DNA from: Candidatus Pseudoruminococcus merdavium
GTDB lineage: Bacteria > Bacillota > Clostridia > Oscillospirales > Ruminococcaceae
Direction: 5' to 3'
NCBI GenBank assembly: GCA_904419745.1
Contig: CAJFSS010000012.1
Location: 1-64,000 of the forward strand
Length of the DNA: 64,000 bases
Positions within the stretch are counted from its first letter, which is position 1; each line of letters begins with the position of its first letter. Both the position numbers and the translations under genes were made by a program. Below the pieces are notes generated by a model, which searched no databases, was not told the DNA's origin, and worked only from the letters and a program-made list of their open reading frames with translations. Shown piece by piece: positions 52,977-61,595 of this stretch.

Positions 52977-53455
52977 CACAGGGAGGGAAACCTCCTTTCA
53001 TCCTTTTCTTCAGCCGCAAAGGAAATATTGTCATACTTATAGCGTTTGAGAATAAAATGAGTCGCCGTAGAGAGTACGGAATCCACAACCGCCAGTTTAT
53101 AGGCCACAAACATCGCCACATCCTGGAAGGTCTTTCCCACTACATTGACAGCGAGATCAAAACCGCCGGACATCAAAAATACGCTTTTCACTTCAGAAAA
53201 TTCAGCAATTTTTGCAGCAATTTCTTCAAAGCCTCGGTCTGCTTTTGGCGTTACTTTCAACTCAATCAGTGCCTCTACATAATGGTGATCGGCCTGTTCC
53301 CAGTCCACGACCGCCTTATAGCCCTTAATAATCCCATCCTTTTCAAACTGTGCGATTTCTTCTGTAACCTCCTGTTCCGTCCGATCAAGCATCACCGCGA
53401 GCTGTTTTGTCGTGAGATGGGCGTCCCTTTCCAGTAATTGCAATAGCCGTTTCAT
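52976..53455 (-). CDS. Lrp/AsnC family transcriptional regulator
   Basis: A 159-residue regulator with an N-terminal winged helix (about 3-60; LTTKQLAVMLDRTEQEVTEEI in part) and a C-terminal RAM/ActR ligand domain (KSVFLMSGGFDLAVNVVGK segment). Lrp-family members bind amino acids and form octamers. It is directly upstream of, and overlaps, the aminotransferase gene; control of that gene is the natural guess. GGGGGAATGACAGG precedes the ATG. Confidence 0.92.
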   Translation of the reverse strand: MKRLLQLLERDAHLTTKQLAVMLDRTEQEVTEEIAQFEKDGIIKGYKAVVDWEQADHHYVEALIELKVTPKADRGFEEIAAKIAEFSEVKSVFLMSGGFDLAVNVVGKTFQDVAMFVAYKLAVVDSVLSTATHFILKRYKYDNISFAAEEKDERRFPSL

Positions 53456-53475
53456 CCTGTCATTCCCCCTATTTT

Positions 53476-54297
53476 TTATTCCTCCACTAGCCGGATCAGC
53501 TGTGGTTGATGACGTTTATAATAGACCGTATAGCGGAACCCCGCCCTCCAGAGAATCTCATATGCTTTTTGAAAATCCCCTGCCAAATCTTCTCTTCTGT
53601 GTGCATCCGACCCAATGGTCACATATTCTCCTCCAAGCTCATAAAACCGCTTGAGCAGCCATTCTGACGGCATGGTATCCCCTAATTCCTGTCGCAATCC
53701 AGAGGTATTAATTTCCAAAGCCTTGTGCGCCCCGGCAAGATTTTTCAAAATTTGTTCGATTTTGTTTTCAAACGGAGAAAGATCATATTGTTTTCCTGTC
53801 GCGCGGGCATAATAGCGCAGAGGATAGGTCAGGTGTGCGAGACTGTCAAAGTGTTCCCACTTGGAAGTTTCAATCAGCTCATCAAAATACGCCGCAAAAG
53901 CATCATACGGGTCTTCCCGGTTGTAATCAATCAAATGGAATGGGGTAAAGCCGGCCACCTGATGCACTGAAGCGAGATGAAAATCCCGTTGATACATTGT
54001 GGCGATTCTATTTGCCCGTTCCAAGTTTTGCATTGGCTGACCAATTTCCATCCCGGAAAGGACATCCAGCCGTCCAAAAAAGACGTTTTTCTCTTTCAGG
54101 CAATCAATATAGGAATCCCTAACTGCCTGGTTCCAACGGCTATTTTCCGGAAGATCACATTCGTAATGATCCGTGATGGCAATGCCGTCCAATCCAATTT
54201 CACATGCGCCTACACAAAGATAAGTTGCTGAGTGTTGTGCATCCGGGGAATTATCCGAATGCACATGATTATCATATCTCTTTACCGGATGAATCAC
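53476..54297 (-). CDS. PHP-domain histidinol-phosphatase-like protein
   Basis: A 273-residue PHP phosphoesterase of the HisK type. Metal ligands are visible: D-N-H-V-H-S-D near residue 9-15, T-D-H-Y-E-C-D, the G-M-E-I motif, and S-D-A-H near the end. Members dephosphorylate L-histidinol phosphate in histidine synthesis; no other his gene is in the window. It begins at GTG 54297, preceded by AAGGGGGAACG, and is the first gene of the minus-strand run ending with the DUF6483-like gene. Confidence 0.85.
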   Translation of the reverse strand: MIHPVKRYDNHVHSDNSPDAQHSATYLCVGACEIGLDGIAITDHYECDLPENSRWNQAVRDSYIDCLKEKNVFFGRLDVLSGMEIGQPMQNLERANRIATMYQRDFHLASVHQVAGFTPFHLIDYNREDPYDAFAAYFDELIETSKWEHFDSLAHLTYPLRYYARATGKQYDLSPFENKIEQILKNLAGAHKALEINTSGLRQELGDTMPSEWLLKRFYELGGEYVTIGSDAHRREDLAGDFQKAYEILWRAGFRYTVYYKRHQPQLIRLVEE

Positions 54298-54714
54298 AAT
54301 CGTTCCCCCTTGTTTTGACGGCTTTTCCCTGCCGTCTTTTCATCTTTTCTTTCTTTTTTGTACTGTAAATAAAGTAACAAATTTCTATTGCAATCATATA
54401 AGCAACCTGTAAAATATGGTATAATAAAAAAGCAGCCCAACTTTCCAATGATTTTCACATCCATTTTGCACCATTTACAAGTTGAAATTCCGTTAATTTC
54501 CGAAAAACTGGGATGTAGAAGAAAGTATAATAGGTGATTATACCATATTTTTATCATGATTCCTATATGCTTTCTTTCAAATGCGGAGAATCTTAGTGAA
54601 AATATCCGTACCCACTTTTGGCAAACTGTGTTATGATGTCCATATGCTTTCACAATTTACCGCATTACATTCCTTTTATAAAAACCTTTTTGCGAAAACC
54701 GGAGGGAACAGACT
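54298..54714. other. Gap upstream of nadE
   Basis: About 420 bases, AT-rich, between divergent genes. A weak extended -10 (TGTTATGAT, 54629-54637) points towards nadE. A GACGGC / GCCGTC hairpin (about 54316-54337) lies just upstream of the PHP gene's ribosome site. A 119-codon minus-strand frame here has no ribosome site and poor coding character. I see nothing else. Confidence 0.4.
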
Positions 54715-56598
54715 ATGAAATCCATTGTTAGAGTAGCAGGTATTTCCAACAAAATTGTTGCGGCCAATCCCACTCTTTGCTGTGAGGAAATTGGAAATGC
54801 AATAACAAAGATTAAACCCGAAGAACCGGATATTGTGGTTTTCCCGCGGCTATGTCTTTCCGGGAGCAGCTGTGAAGCGCTATTTGGCTACGAAGTACTG
54901 GCAAATGATGCAAAGAAGGCCCTTTCCAGTATTATGGAACGAACAGCAAACTCCCATGCAGTTTATTTAATTGGAATGCCTTTGCTTGCGGGGGGAACGC
55001 TTACAGAAGTCTGTGCTGTTATTCACCGTGGCATGTTGGTGGGATACCTCTCCTGTGAAGGGGCTTTTCTGAGTGAGGACGGAACAATCGCAGATACGGA
55101 TATTTTGCCCGATACAACCGTATTTTCCTGCGGTTCCCTGCGGTTTTGCATCCTTCCCTCCAAAGTGGACGCTCTTCCTGAGAGGCTTGGGGGAATCTCT
55201 CGGCTTGGCTGTGATCTGATAATTGTCCCTTCCTGTGACCCGGCCACTGCAGGTTCCGTACGTAGTTCCCGGGAAATTGCCAAAGCGGTCAGCGCATCAA
55301 CCGGTTGTGCGGTAGTCGTGGTCAACGGCGGCGTAGGAGAAAGCAGCGCTCCCCATATTTATCAGGGGTTTGTATGTATTTGTGAAGATGGGGAGGAAGT
55401 CGCCTTTGCGCAATCCGCTTTTGAAACTGTGAACTGCGTTTATGATATAGACGCCGATATTGTCCACGCACAGCGAAAAAGACATGGTCCACTCTATAAC
55501 GGAGCTTCCCGGATAACTCCGGCTTTTTTCTCCTTCCCTGCAATGGAGAAACTCGGAAAGCTGAAACGTCAAGTGCCGCGTAACCCATTCCTTCCCAGAG
55601 ATCCACAGCGGATGGACAGTTATTGTGAAGAAATTTTCTCCCTGCAATCCGATTCTCTGGCGCTTCGTATGAAGCACATTGGCTGCCGTCAACTGGTTTT
55701 GGGTATTTCCGGAGGGCTTGACTCTACCCTTGCCCTTCTGGTAAGCGTGAGCGCCTGTGACAAGCTTGGAATCCCCCGTGAAAATATCACTGCTGTAACC
55801 ATGCCAGGATTTGGCACAACGGATCGCACCTATTTTAATGCGCTCCATCTCATTGAAGAACTCGGATGCGTCAGTCGCGATATCTCTATCCGTGCAGCGG
55901 TTACCCAACATTTTGAAGATATTTCCCAAGATCCGGCTAATAAAGACGTCACCTATGAAAATGCACAGGCAAGGGAACGCGCCCAAATTTTATTAGACAT
56001 TGCCAACCAAGTCGGCGGTCTTGTGGTGGGAACCGGGGATCTGTCCGAGGAAGCTCTCGGATGGTGCACTTTTGCAGGAGACCATATTGCCAATTTCAAT
56101 GTGAACACAGATATCCCAAAAACACTTATTCGCATCATCGTTGGGAAGGTTGCCAACAAACCGGAGTTTGCCAATGTGCGGGATATCCTCCTGGATATCC
56201 TGGATACCCCGGTCAGCCCAGAGCTTCTTCCTCCGGATGAAACTGGAAAGATTCAGCAAAAAACGGAGGTGATTCTCGGCTCATATGAGCTGCATGACTT
56301 CTTTATCTACTATTTTATCCGGTATCGCCTTGCACCTTCCAAACTCTATGAATACGCCTGCATAGCCTTTGAGGGGATGATGGAGCCGGACTATATCCGG
56401 GAAAAGCTTACCCTTTTCCTCAAACGCTTTATTACCAATCAGTTTAAGCGCAGTTGTTCGCCGGACAGCGCCGCCATTGGTCCCGTTTCTCTTACAGCAG
56501 GAGAGTTTTCCTTCCCCTCCGATATTTCCCCGGCAATGCTCTTAAAAGAACTCAATGACTACCTGGAAACATCCACACAATCCAAGCATACATTCTGA
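54715..56598 (+). CDS. nadE: NAD+ synthetase, two-domain form with degenerate glutaminase
   Basis: A 627-residue NadE: an N-terminal nitrilase-like glutaminase domain (about 1-290) and a C-terminal ATP-pyrophosphatase domain that amidates NaAD ([12 protein letters not shown] at 331-342; [34 protein letters not shown]). The synthetase motifs are intact. In the N-terminal domain, positions that normally hold the Glu-Lys-Cys triad read Arg45 (FPRLCLSG), Cys114 (VGYLSCEG) and Ser149 (FCILPSKVD). Glutamine use therefore looks lost and free ammonia likely. GGAGGG precedes the ATG; the ACT and PFL genes follow. Confidence 0.9.
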   Translation: MKSIVRVAGISNKIVAANPTLCCEEIGNAITKIKPEEPDIVVFPRLCLSGSSCEALFGYEVLANDAKKALSSIMERTANSHAVYLIGMPLLAGGTLTEVCAVIHRGMLVGYLSCEGAFLSEDGTIADTDILPDTTVFSCGSLRFCILPSKVDALPERLGGISRLGCDLIIVPSCDPATAGSVRSSREIAKAVSASTGCAVVVVNGGVGESSAPHIYQGFVCICEDGEEVAFAQSAFETVNCVYDIDADIVHAQRKRHGPLYNGASRITPAFFSFPAMEKLGKLKRQVPRNPFLPRDPQRMDSYCEEIFSLQSDSLALRMKHIGCRQLVLGISGGLDSTLALLVSVSACDKLGIPRENITAVTMPGFGTTDRTYFNALHLIEELGCVSRDISIRAAVTQHFEDISQDPANKDVTYENAQARERAQILLDIANQVGGLVVGTGDLSEEALGWCTFAGDHIANFNVNTDIPKTLIRIIVGKVANKPEFANVRDILLDILDTPVSPELLPPDETGKIQQKTEVILGSYELHDFFIYYFIRYRLAPSKLYEYACIAFEGMMEPDYIREKLTLFLKRFITNQFKRSCSPDSAAIGPVSLTAGEFSFPSDISPAMLLKELNDYLETSTQSKHTF

Positions 56599-56615
56599 AA
56601 CAAAAGGAGATTTAT

Positions 56616-56885
56616 ATGAAAGCTGTCATTACTGTTATTGGAAAAGATATGGTAGGAATTCTTGGCAAAGTATGTAACACATGTTCCGAAAAAAACGTCA
56701 ATGTCCTGGAAGTTACACAATCTGTTTTACAGGATTTATTCGTTATGATTATGATGGTGGACATCTCCGCCATGACCTGTAATTTGGCAGAATTTTCTGA
56801 CAACATGGAAATGCTTGGCCGTTCCCTTGGTCTCTCCATCCATGTTATGCACGAGGATATTTTCCATTCTATGCACCGAATTTAA
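56616..56885 (+). CDS. ACT-domain protein (UPF0237)
   Basis: An 89-residue single ACT domain ([23 protein letters not shown] is the ligand-type loop, partly quoted) of the UPF0237/GcvR-like family. It always pairs with the PFL-like gene that follows. Such proteins bind amino acids, but the ligand here is not known. CAAAAGGAG precedes the ATG. It lies 17 bases after nadE and 17 before the PFL gene. Confidence 0.93.
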   Translation: MKAVITVIGKDMVGILGKVCNTCSEKNVNVLEVTQSVLQDLFVMIMMVDISAMTCNLAEFSDNMEMLGRSLGLSIHVMHEDIFHSMHRI

Positions 56886-56902
56886 ACTGGAGGTTCCCTG
56901 CA

Positions 56903-58261
56903 ATGATTAACACCACTGAAATTTTAGAAACAATTCAGATGATTACCGAGGAACACCTCGACATTCGGACAATTACCATGGGAATTTCCCTGCTTGACTG
57001 CTGTGACCCGGATATTGACAGGGCCTGCGAAAAAATATATCGGAAAATTACGCAAAAGGCCAAAAATCTAGTAAAAACCGGAGAGGACATTGAAAAAGAA
57101 TATGGAATTCCCATCATCAACAAACGGATTTCCGTCACTCCAATTGCAATGGTATTGGCTGCTTGTGAAAATAAAGACGCCGTCCGTTTTGCAAAAACTC
57201 TTGACCGTGCAGCTCAAACCGTAGGGGTTAATTTCATCGGGGGCTACAGTGCCCTCGTACAAAAAGGATTTGCAGCGGGCGATAAAGAACTAATTGCATC
57301 CATTCCGGAGGCGCTTGCCCAGACAGAGCGCGTTTGCTCCTCCGTCAATATTGGTTCGACAAAAACCGGTATTAACATGGACGCCGTGCGAATTATGGGA
57401 GAAACAGTTAAGCGCAGCGCGGAATTAACCGCTGATCGAAATTGCATTGGAAGTGCAAAACTGGTCGTGTTCTGTAATGCACCGGAGGACAATCCCTTTA
57501 TGGCCGGGGCCTTCCATGGTCCAGGGGAACCGGACTGTATTTTGAATGTTGGTGTATCCGGTCCGGGCGTTGTTCGAGCTGCAATCGCAAAGGCCAAAGG
57601 ATGTTCCATCTCTGAAATTGCAGATATTATCAAACGCACTGCTTTTAAAATCACCCGTATGGGGCAACTGGTCGGTACAGAAGCTTCTAAACGACTGGGC
57701 ATCCCGTTTGGGATTGTAGACCTTTCCCTTGCCCCCACTCCAGCAGTCGGGGATTCTGTTGCCCATATCCTGGAAGAAATGGGACTGGAAACCTGTGGGG
57801 GGCCTGGAACCACTGCCGCCCTTGCGCTGCTCAATGATGCAGTGAAAAAAGGCGGCGTTATGGCGTCCTCCCGTGTTGGTGGGTTGTCCGGCGCTTTTAT
57901 CCCGGTCAGTGAGGATGCGGGCATGATCGCTGCCGCACAACGTGGAGTGCTCCATCTGGAAAAGCTTGAGGCCATGACCGCGGTCTGTTCTGTTGGACTG
58001 GATATGGTGATTGTACCGGGAGATGTCACCCCGGAAATCATATCCGGAATCATCGCAGATGAAGCAGCCATTGGTATGGTCAATTCCAAAACAACGGCAG
58101 TCCGTCTGATCCCCGCCATCGGTAAACAGGTGGGGGATACGCTTGAATTTGGGGGTCTGCTCGGATATGGGCCCGTAATGCCTGTTAACATCGCATCCCC
58201 AGCCGAATTTATCGCACGGGGAGGAACTATTCCCGCACCTCTACAAAGCCTGAAAAATTAA
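56903..58261 (+). CDS. PFL family protein (UPF0210/DUF711)
   Basis: A 452-residue protein of UPF0210 (DUF711), distantly related to pyruvate formate-lyase but without the glycyl-radical loop. Typical blocks are [24 protein letters not shown] and [10 protein letters not shown]. The ACT-PFL pair is found across many anaerobes and has no proven reaction. CTGGAGG precedes the ATG. It ends the nadE-ACT-PFL run; the strong terminator at 58323-58362 follows. Confidence 0.93.
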   Translation: MINTTEILETIQMITEEHLDIRTITMGISLLDCCDPDIDRACEKIYRKITQKAKNLVKTGEDIEKEYGIPIINKRISVTPIAMVLAACENKDAVRFAKTLDRAAQTVGVNFIGGYSALVQKGFAAGDKELIASIPEALAQTERVCSSVNIGSTKTGINMDAVRIMGETVKRSAELTADRNCIGSAKLVVFCNAPEDNPFMAGAFHGPGEPDCILNVGVSGPGVVRAAIAKAKGCSISEIADIIKRTAFKITRMGQLVGTEASKRLGIPFGIVDLSLAPTPAVGDSVAHILEEMGLETCGGPGTTAALALLNDAVKKGGVMASSRVGGLSGAFIPVSEDAGMIAAAQRGVLHLEKLEAMTAVCSVGLDMVIVPGDVTPEIISGIIADEAAIGMVNSKTTAVRLIPAIGKQVGDTLEFGGLLGYGPVMPVNIASPAEFIARGGTIPAPLQSLKN

Positions 58262-58322
58262 TCTTCAAAAGAAAATCCCAGGACATCATTCTGGGAAGGA
58301 GATAAATCGAGCATGATTTGCT

Positions 58323-58362
58323 AAAAGGAAACCGGAGAGCTACCGCTCTCCGGTTTCCTTTT
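58323..58362. terminator. Bidirectional terminator overlapping a coding end
   Basis: AAAAGGAAACCGGAGAGC and its exact complement with a 4-base loop, 18 pairs, flanked by A- and T-runs. The second arm codes for the last residues of the leftward GNAT gene, whose stop is at 58340. Confidence 0.93.
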
Positions 58363-58981
58363 GCCGAATATAATCTTCCCTGGTAATCACATATACTCTG
58401 GAATCTTTCACACGATCTTTGTGAATAATCTTTTTATCCGATTCAAACCGCATTCCGGCTTTTTCCATTACTCTTCCAGAAGCAGGGTTTTCCCACAAAT
58501 ACTCTGCGCTAACCCGTTCAAAATGCAGTACTTCAAAGCCATACTGTAGTACCGCCTTGAGTGCTTCTGTTGCAAAGCCCTGGCCCCAATAAGAACGCGC
58601 CACGCAATACCCGATATCCGCAGTGCGTCCCAATTTGCTGATATCGTGAAAATCAATAGAACCAATAATGCAATCCGTCCCCTTTAGAACAAGCGCCCAG
58701 TTATAAAATTCTCCCTGCCGGTACATCTGTTCCCAAGCATGGATGACTCGTTTTGTCACCTGTACATTTTTGTGTGCTTCCCAATTGACAGTACTTGCTA
58801 CCACTTCATCACTCATCCAACGGTCAAAGACCTGTTGCGCGTCGCGGTGGGTAAAATGTCTTAAAATTAGGCGCGGTGTCTCGATCACCTTATGCCGCTC
58901 ATAAAAAGCCATCATGAAGAAATTCCCCGCCTTCTTCCATACTCCCAATGTCGATCCAGCCAACTGCTTTTTTCCTAACAT
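58340..58981 (-). CDS. GNAT acetyltransferase (RimJ/RimL-like)
   Basis: A 213-residue acetyltransferase of the Acetyltransf_3 type: IETPRLILRHF near the start of the domain, the acetyl-CoA loop GYCVARSYWGQGFATEAL, and the R-V-S-A-E-Y-L-W-E-N-P-A-S segment with V-M-E-K-A-G-M. Substrates in this group are ribosomal protein termini or small amines. The start is uncertain: ATG 58981 has GAGGG 5 bases upstream, while ATG 58915 (MMAFYERHK) fits the family's usual N-terminus. It ends inside the terminator stem. Confidence 0.85.
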   Translation of the reverse strand: MLGKKQLAGSTLGVWKKAGNFFMMAFYERHKVIETPRLILRHFTHRDAQQVFDRWMSDEVVASTVNWEAHKNVQVTKRVIHAWEQMYRQGEFYNWALVLKGTDCIIGSIDFHDISKLGRTADIGYCVARSYWGQGFATEALKAVLQYGFEVLHFERVSAEYLWENPASGRVMEKAGMRFESDKKIIHKDRVKDSRVYVITREDYIRQKETGER

Positions 58982-59220
58982 CAATACCCTCTTGCTCCTT
59001 TGTTTATAACCAGATTCGATGCATGGCTGACCTGCCCGCTGCATTTCCTTATGCAGAGACTATCTTTTTCAGACAATTTGTGCTATCATCATTAACATTG
59101 AAGTTATAAACCCTGCCATTTTCTTACCCTATTTTACCATACAAAAAAGTAAAGAACAACGAAAAAAATGTCGCTTTAAAACGTGCAGTAAGAGAAACTT
59201 TTCTATGAAAGGAAATGAAT

Positions 59221-59706
59221 ATGCTGATAAAACAAAAAGAAATTTCGCCTTCCCTTCCTCAAAAACTTGCCGCCCTGTTAGAAGGAGAACACAATTGTAT
59301 AGCCAATCTTTCAAACGCCAGCGCCCTCCTTTTTGAAATGATTGACAACATCAATTGGGCCGGATTCTACCTGTTACATAATAAGGAACTCATTCTTGGT
59401 CCATTTCAGGGAAAAGTAGCTTGTGTTCATATTGCACTTGGAAAAGGCGTTTGCGGCACTGCAGCCAGCCAGGATCAAACGCTTATTGTGGATAATGTCC
59501 ATGAGTTTGCGGGCCATATTGCGTGCGACAGTGCTTCCAACTCGGAAATCGTCATTCCCTTACATGCCCATGGCCAAGTAGTTGGCGTACTGGATATTGA
59601 CAGCCCTCTATTCTCCCGGTTTTCTTCTGCAGAGGCCCGGTTGCTTGAGCAAGCTGCAAAGATTATTGAAAATTCCTGCGATTTATCCGTTTTGTCCACC
59701 CTATAA
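59221..59706 (+). CDS. msrC: Free methionine-(R)-sulfoxide reductase (GAF type)
   Basis: A 161-residue GAF-domain protein of the fRMsr family, which reduces free Met-R-SO using thioredoxin. The three conserved cysteines are present: Cys68 (VACVHI), Cys78 (GVCGTAA) and Cys102 (HIACDSASNSEI). The I-N-W-A-G-F-Y-L segment is diagnostic. The frame has two in-frame ATGs; 59221 has the better AAAGGAAA spacing than 59215. A strong terminator follows. Confidence 0.94.
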   Translation: MLIKQKEISPSLPQKLAALLEGEHNCIANLSNASALLFEMIDNINWAGFYLLHNKELILGPFQGKVACVHIALGKGVCGTAASQDQTLIVDNVHEFAGHIACDSASNSEIVIPLHAHGQVVGVLDIDSPLFSRFSSAEARLLEQAAKIIENSCDLSVLSTL

Positions 59707-59824
59707 CTCTTATCTTGATATTTCTGGAAACACACATAGCCATATCAAACCGGAAATCCTTGTCCCCGGCTGGTCCTTTTATGGGATCCTTTCAGGTCAT
59801 TTTTGTGATAAAAAGAAGTCTAGC

Positions 59825-59861
59825 AACAAAGCCAGTACCCTGGAGTACTGGCTTTGTTTTT
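59825..59861 (+). terminator. Terminator after msrC
   Basis: CAAAGCCAGTAC / GTACTGGCTTTG with a 6-base loop, followed by TTTT, about 120 bases after the stop. Confidence 0.9.
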
Positions 59862-59952
59862 GCATTTACATGAAATATATGTAAGTAGATACAAAATACT
59901 TTCCTTTATGATTTCTTCATTTCCACTCTTGTATAATCCCAAATTCAGATAC

Positions 59953-59989
59953 AAAAAACGTCCTCTTTCCAAGAAAGAGGACGTTTTTT
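59953..59989. terminator. Terminator of tRNA-Gly
   Basis: AAAAAACGTCCTCTTT / AAAGAGGACGTTTTTT with a 5-base loop, 4 bases after the mature tRNA-Gly end on the minus strand. It would also work on the plus strand. Confidence 0.93.
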
Positions 59990-59992
59990 GTA

Positions 59993-60066
59993 TGGAGCGG
60001 ATAGCGGGAATCGAACCCGTAACCTCAGCTTGGGAAGCTAATATTTTACCATTAAACTATATCCGC
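59993..60066 (-). tRNA. tRNA-Gly (anticodon CCC)
   Basis: Read on the minus strand: acceptor GCGGATA with TATCCGC, anticodon stem TTAGC / GCTGA around the loop TTCCCAA (anticodon CCC), T-loop GTTCGAT, discriminator T, and an encoded CCA (59995-59993). It decodes GGG. Confidence 0.95.
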
Positions 60067-60080
60067 ATGTCTGTTTTTAT

Positions 60081-60109
60081 ATTATAAATGGTTCCAATCC
60101 AAATTGCAA
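60081..60109 (-). promoter_or_regulatory. Promoter of tRNA-Gly
   Basis: Minus strand TTGCAA (60109-60104), a 17-base spacer and TATAAT (60086-60081). Confidence 0.8.
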
Positions 60110-60236
60110 GAGAAATTTTAGAAAATCCTCAAAAAACTAAAAACAGGGGTTCCCTTTTCCGTATCCATATCAACAATGTACGCTTTCCTGCATAAGTTAG
60201 TACTATATCATATTCTGGGAACCTGGAGGGAACCTT

Positions 60237-60980
60237 ATGCCCATTATTTATCTCAGCCCATCCACACAGGAGTGGAACCCATATGTAGATGGCGGCAACG
60301 AAGAATACTATATGAACCTGATTGCAGACGCCATGGAACCTTATCTTCGTGCAAATGGCATTCAGTTTGTCCGCAATACGCCGGATATGACAGCCGCCTC
60401 TTCCATACGCGCATCAAATGCGGGAAACTATGACTTACATGTTGCCCTGCACTCCAATGCTGCACCGGCAGGACGAGAGGGTCAGGTACGAGGCAGTGAA
60501 GTCTATTATGCCGCCGTCAGCCGCAATGGAAAACGAGCGGCCGACATCATTGCCAATAATTTAAAACTGATTTATCCGGATCCAAACAGGGTACGCGCTC
60601 TGACAACAAATAATTTGGGGGAAGTTACTAAAACAAAAGCGCCCGCAGTTTTGATCGAATTTGCATACCACGATAATCCCGAGGATGCACAGTGGATACG
60701 CGATAACATTGATGAAATAGCCCAAAACGTGGTACTTTCCCTCACAGAATACTTTGGTATCCCATTTGTGACGCCGGTACCGATCCGATACGGTCGAGTC
60801 CGTGTATCCCCAGGTAGTTATCTGAATATTCGGTCTCGTCCCGCTTTAGACGCCCCTGTGATCCGCAGGGCATACAATGGGGAAACCCTCGCCATTGTAG
60901 GCCAGACAGACGGTTGGTATGTGGTGGAAATCGATGATGTTGTCGGCTACGCTTACAGCGATTACATTGTTGTAGCTTAG
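60237..60980 (+). CDS. N-acetylmuramoyl-L-alanine amidase with SH3 domain
   Basis: A 247-residue Amidase_3 protein (about 1-180), which cuts the bond between N-acetylmuramic acid and the stem peptide, plus a C-terminal bacterial SH3 domain (about 185-247; YLNIRSRPALDAPVI). The zinc-site residues read EE in GGNEEYYMN, H-S-N in VALHSNAAP, and E in VLIEFAYHDN. The opening LSPSTQEWNPY is that of the spore/phage-type amidases. No signal peptide is visible; export would need another route, such as release from the mother cell. CTGGAGGG precedes the ATG. Confidence 0.9.
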   Translation: MPIIYLSPSTQEWNPYVDGGNEEYYMNLIADAMEPYLRANGIQFVRNTPDMTAASSIRASNAGNYDLHVALHSNAAPAGREGQVRGSEVYYAAVSRNGKRAADIIANNLKLIYPDPNRVRALTTNNLGEVTKTKAPAVLIEFAYHDNPEDAQWIRDNIDEIAQNVVLSLTEYFGIPFVTPVPIRYGRVRVSPGSYLNIRSRPALDAPVIRRAYNGETLAIVGQTDGWYVVEIDDVVGYAYSDYIVVA

Positions 60981-60992
60981 AGAAAATATATC

Positions 60993-61029
60993 AAAACAGG
61001 CATGGAGGAGTATGCTCCATGCCTGTTTT
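60993..61029. terminator. Bidirectional terminator
   Basis: AAAACAGGCATGGAG / CTCCATGCCTGTTTT with a 7-base loop. It serves the amidase and the convergent small gene. Confidence 0.92.
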
Positions 61030-61030
61030 C

Positions 61031-61234
61031 TTAATCTTCTACCACTATTTTGTTGGGTGCATGCGCTCTGAGCGGGCAAAACTGAGAAGTTCTACAGCCA
61101 ACCATAGAATGATATGCGCAGCTTTCTCCATCTGCTGTATAGACTTTGCCATCTTCTGAAGTATAGTGGACGTCAATACTGTAGTCCATTTGCATTGAAG
61201 GGCAAAAACCATTGTAGGAAACCCATTTTTCCAT
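61031..61234 (-). CDS. Small cysteine-containing protein (67 aa)
   Basis: A 67-residue protein with five cysteines (FCPSMQ, ESCAYH, VGCRTSQFCPL), the kind of spacing seen in small metal- or disulphide-containing proteins. I do not recognise the family. AGGTGAG lies 4-5 bases before the ATG, and the gene converges on the amidase with a shared terminator. The order C-P-x(n)-C-x(n)-C-x(5)-C-P-L looks constrained, but no homologue can be named. Confidence 0.55.
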   Translation of the reverse strand: MEKWVSYNGFCPSMQMDYSIDVHYTSEDGKVYTADGESCAYHSMVGCRTSQFCPLRAHAPNKIVVED

Positions 61235-61476
61235 TTTCTCACCTGATTCCAGTTATGGCCCCTGTTTTTTACAGGCAGCATTTAAAAAGATTTCTTGTCA
61301 TATTATAACATGGGATACTGCCAGATACAAGAACAGGTACTCTATTTTCATTTCTATTTTTTTCCATAAAAATTGGCCATTTGTTGTCTAAATGAAAACA
61401 CAATGTTAAATCGCACATATTTTCACTTTATTTTTTAAAGAAAATATAATTTTAGCATGATTTTTTTTTGTATTTA

Positions 61477-61485
61477 TGCTATAAT
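61477..61485 (+). promoter_or_regulatory. Extended -10 promoter of the GNAT gene
   Basis: TGCTATAAT, an extended -10 with a perfect TATAAT, about 110 bases before the gene. The preceding 200 bases (from 61280) are AT-rich without a gene. Confidence 0.55.
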
Positions 61486-61508
61486 GGAAAAAAGCTGATA
61501 GAAAGAAT

Positions 61509-61578
61509 GGCAAATGACATATACTTCTATGGTATGTCCGTCTGACAGGCGGCCAATTTTGTTTCAGCCTACTTTGCC
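61509..61578 (+). promoter_or_regulatory. Structured leader, type unknown
   Basis: GGCAAA (61509-61514) pairs with TTTGCC (61573-61578) and encloses three smaller helices: GACATA / TATGTC, CCGTCT / AGGCGG and GGC / GCC. The ribosome site AGGAGG follows at once. The shape is that of a multi-way junction regulatory RNA, but I cannot match it to a known riboswitch. Confidence 0.45.
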
Positions 61579-61595
61579 GATAGGAGGAATTTTAT

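Noticed and set aside
54294..54653. A 119-codon minus-strand frame in the gap before nadE
   Set aside because: No ribosome site, unusual composition, and overlap with the PHP gene's start.
57244..58191. A 315-codon minus-strand frame
   Set aside because: It is the antisense shadow of the PFL-family gene; low complexity (Ser/Pro/Ala/Thr) and no ribosome site.
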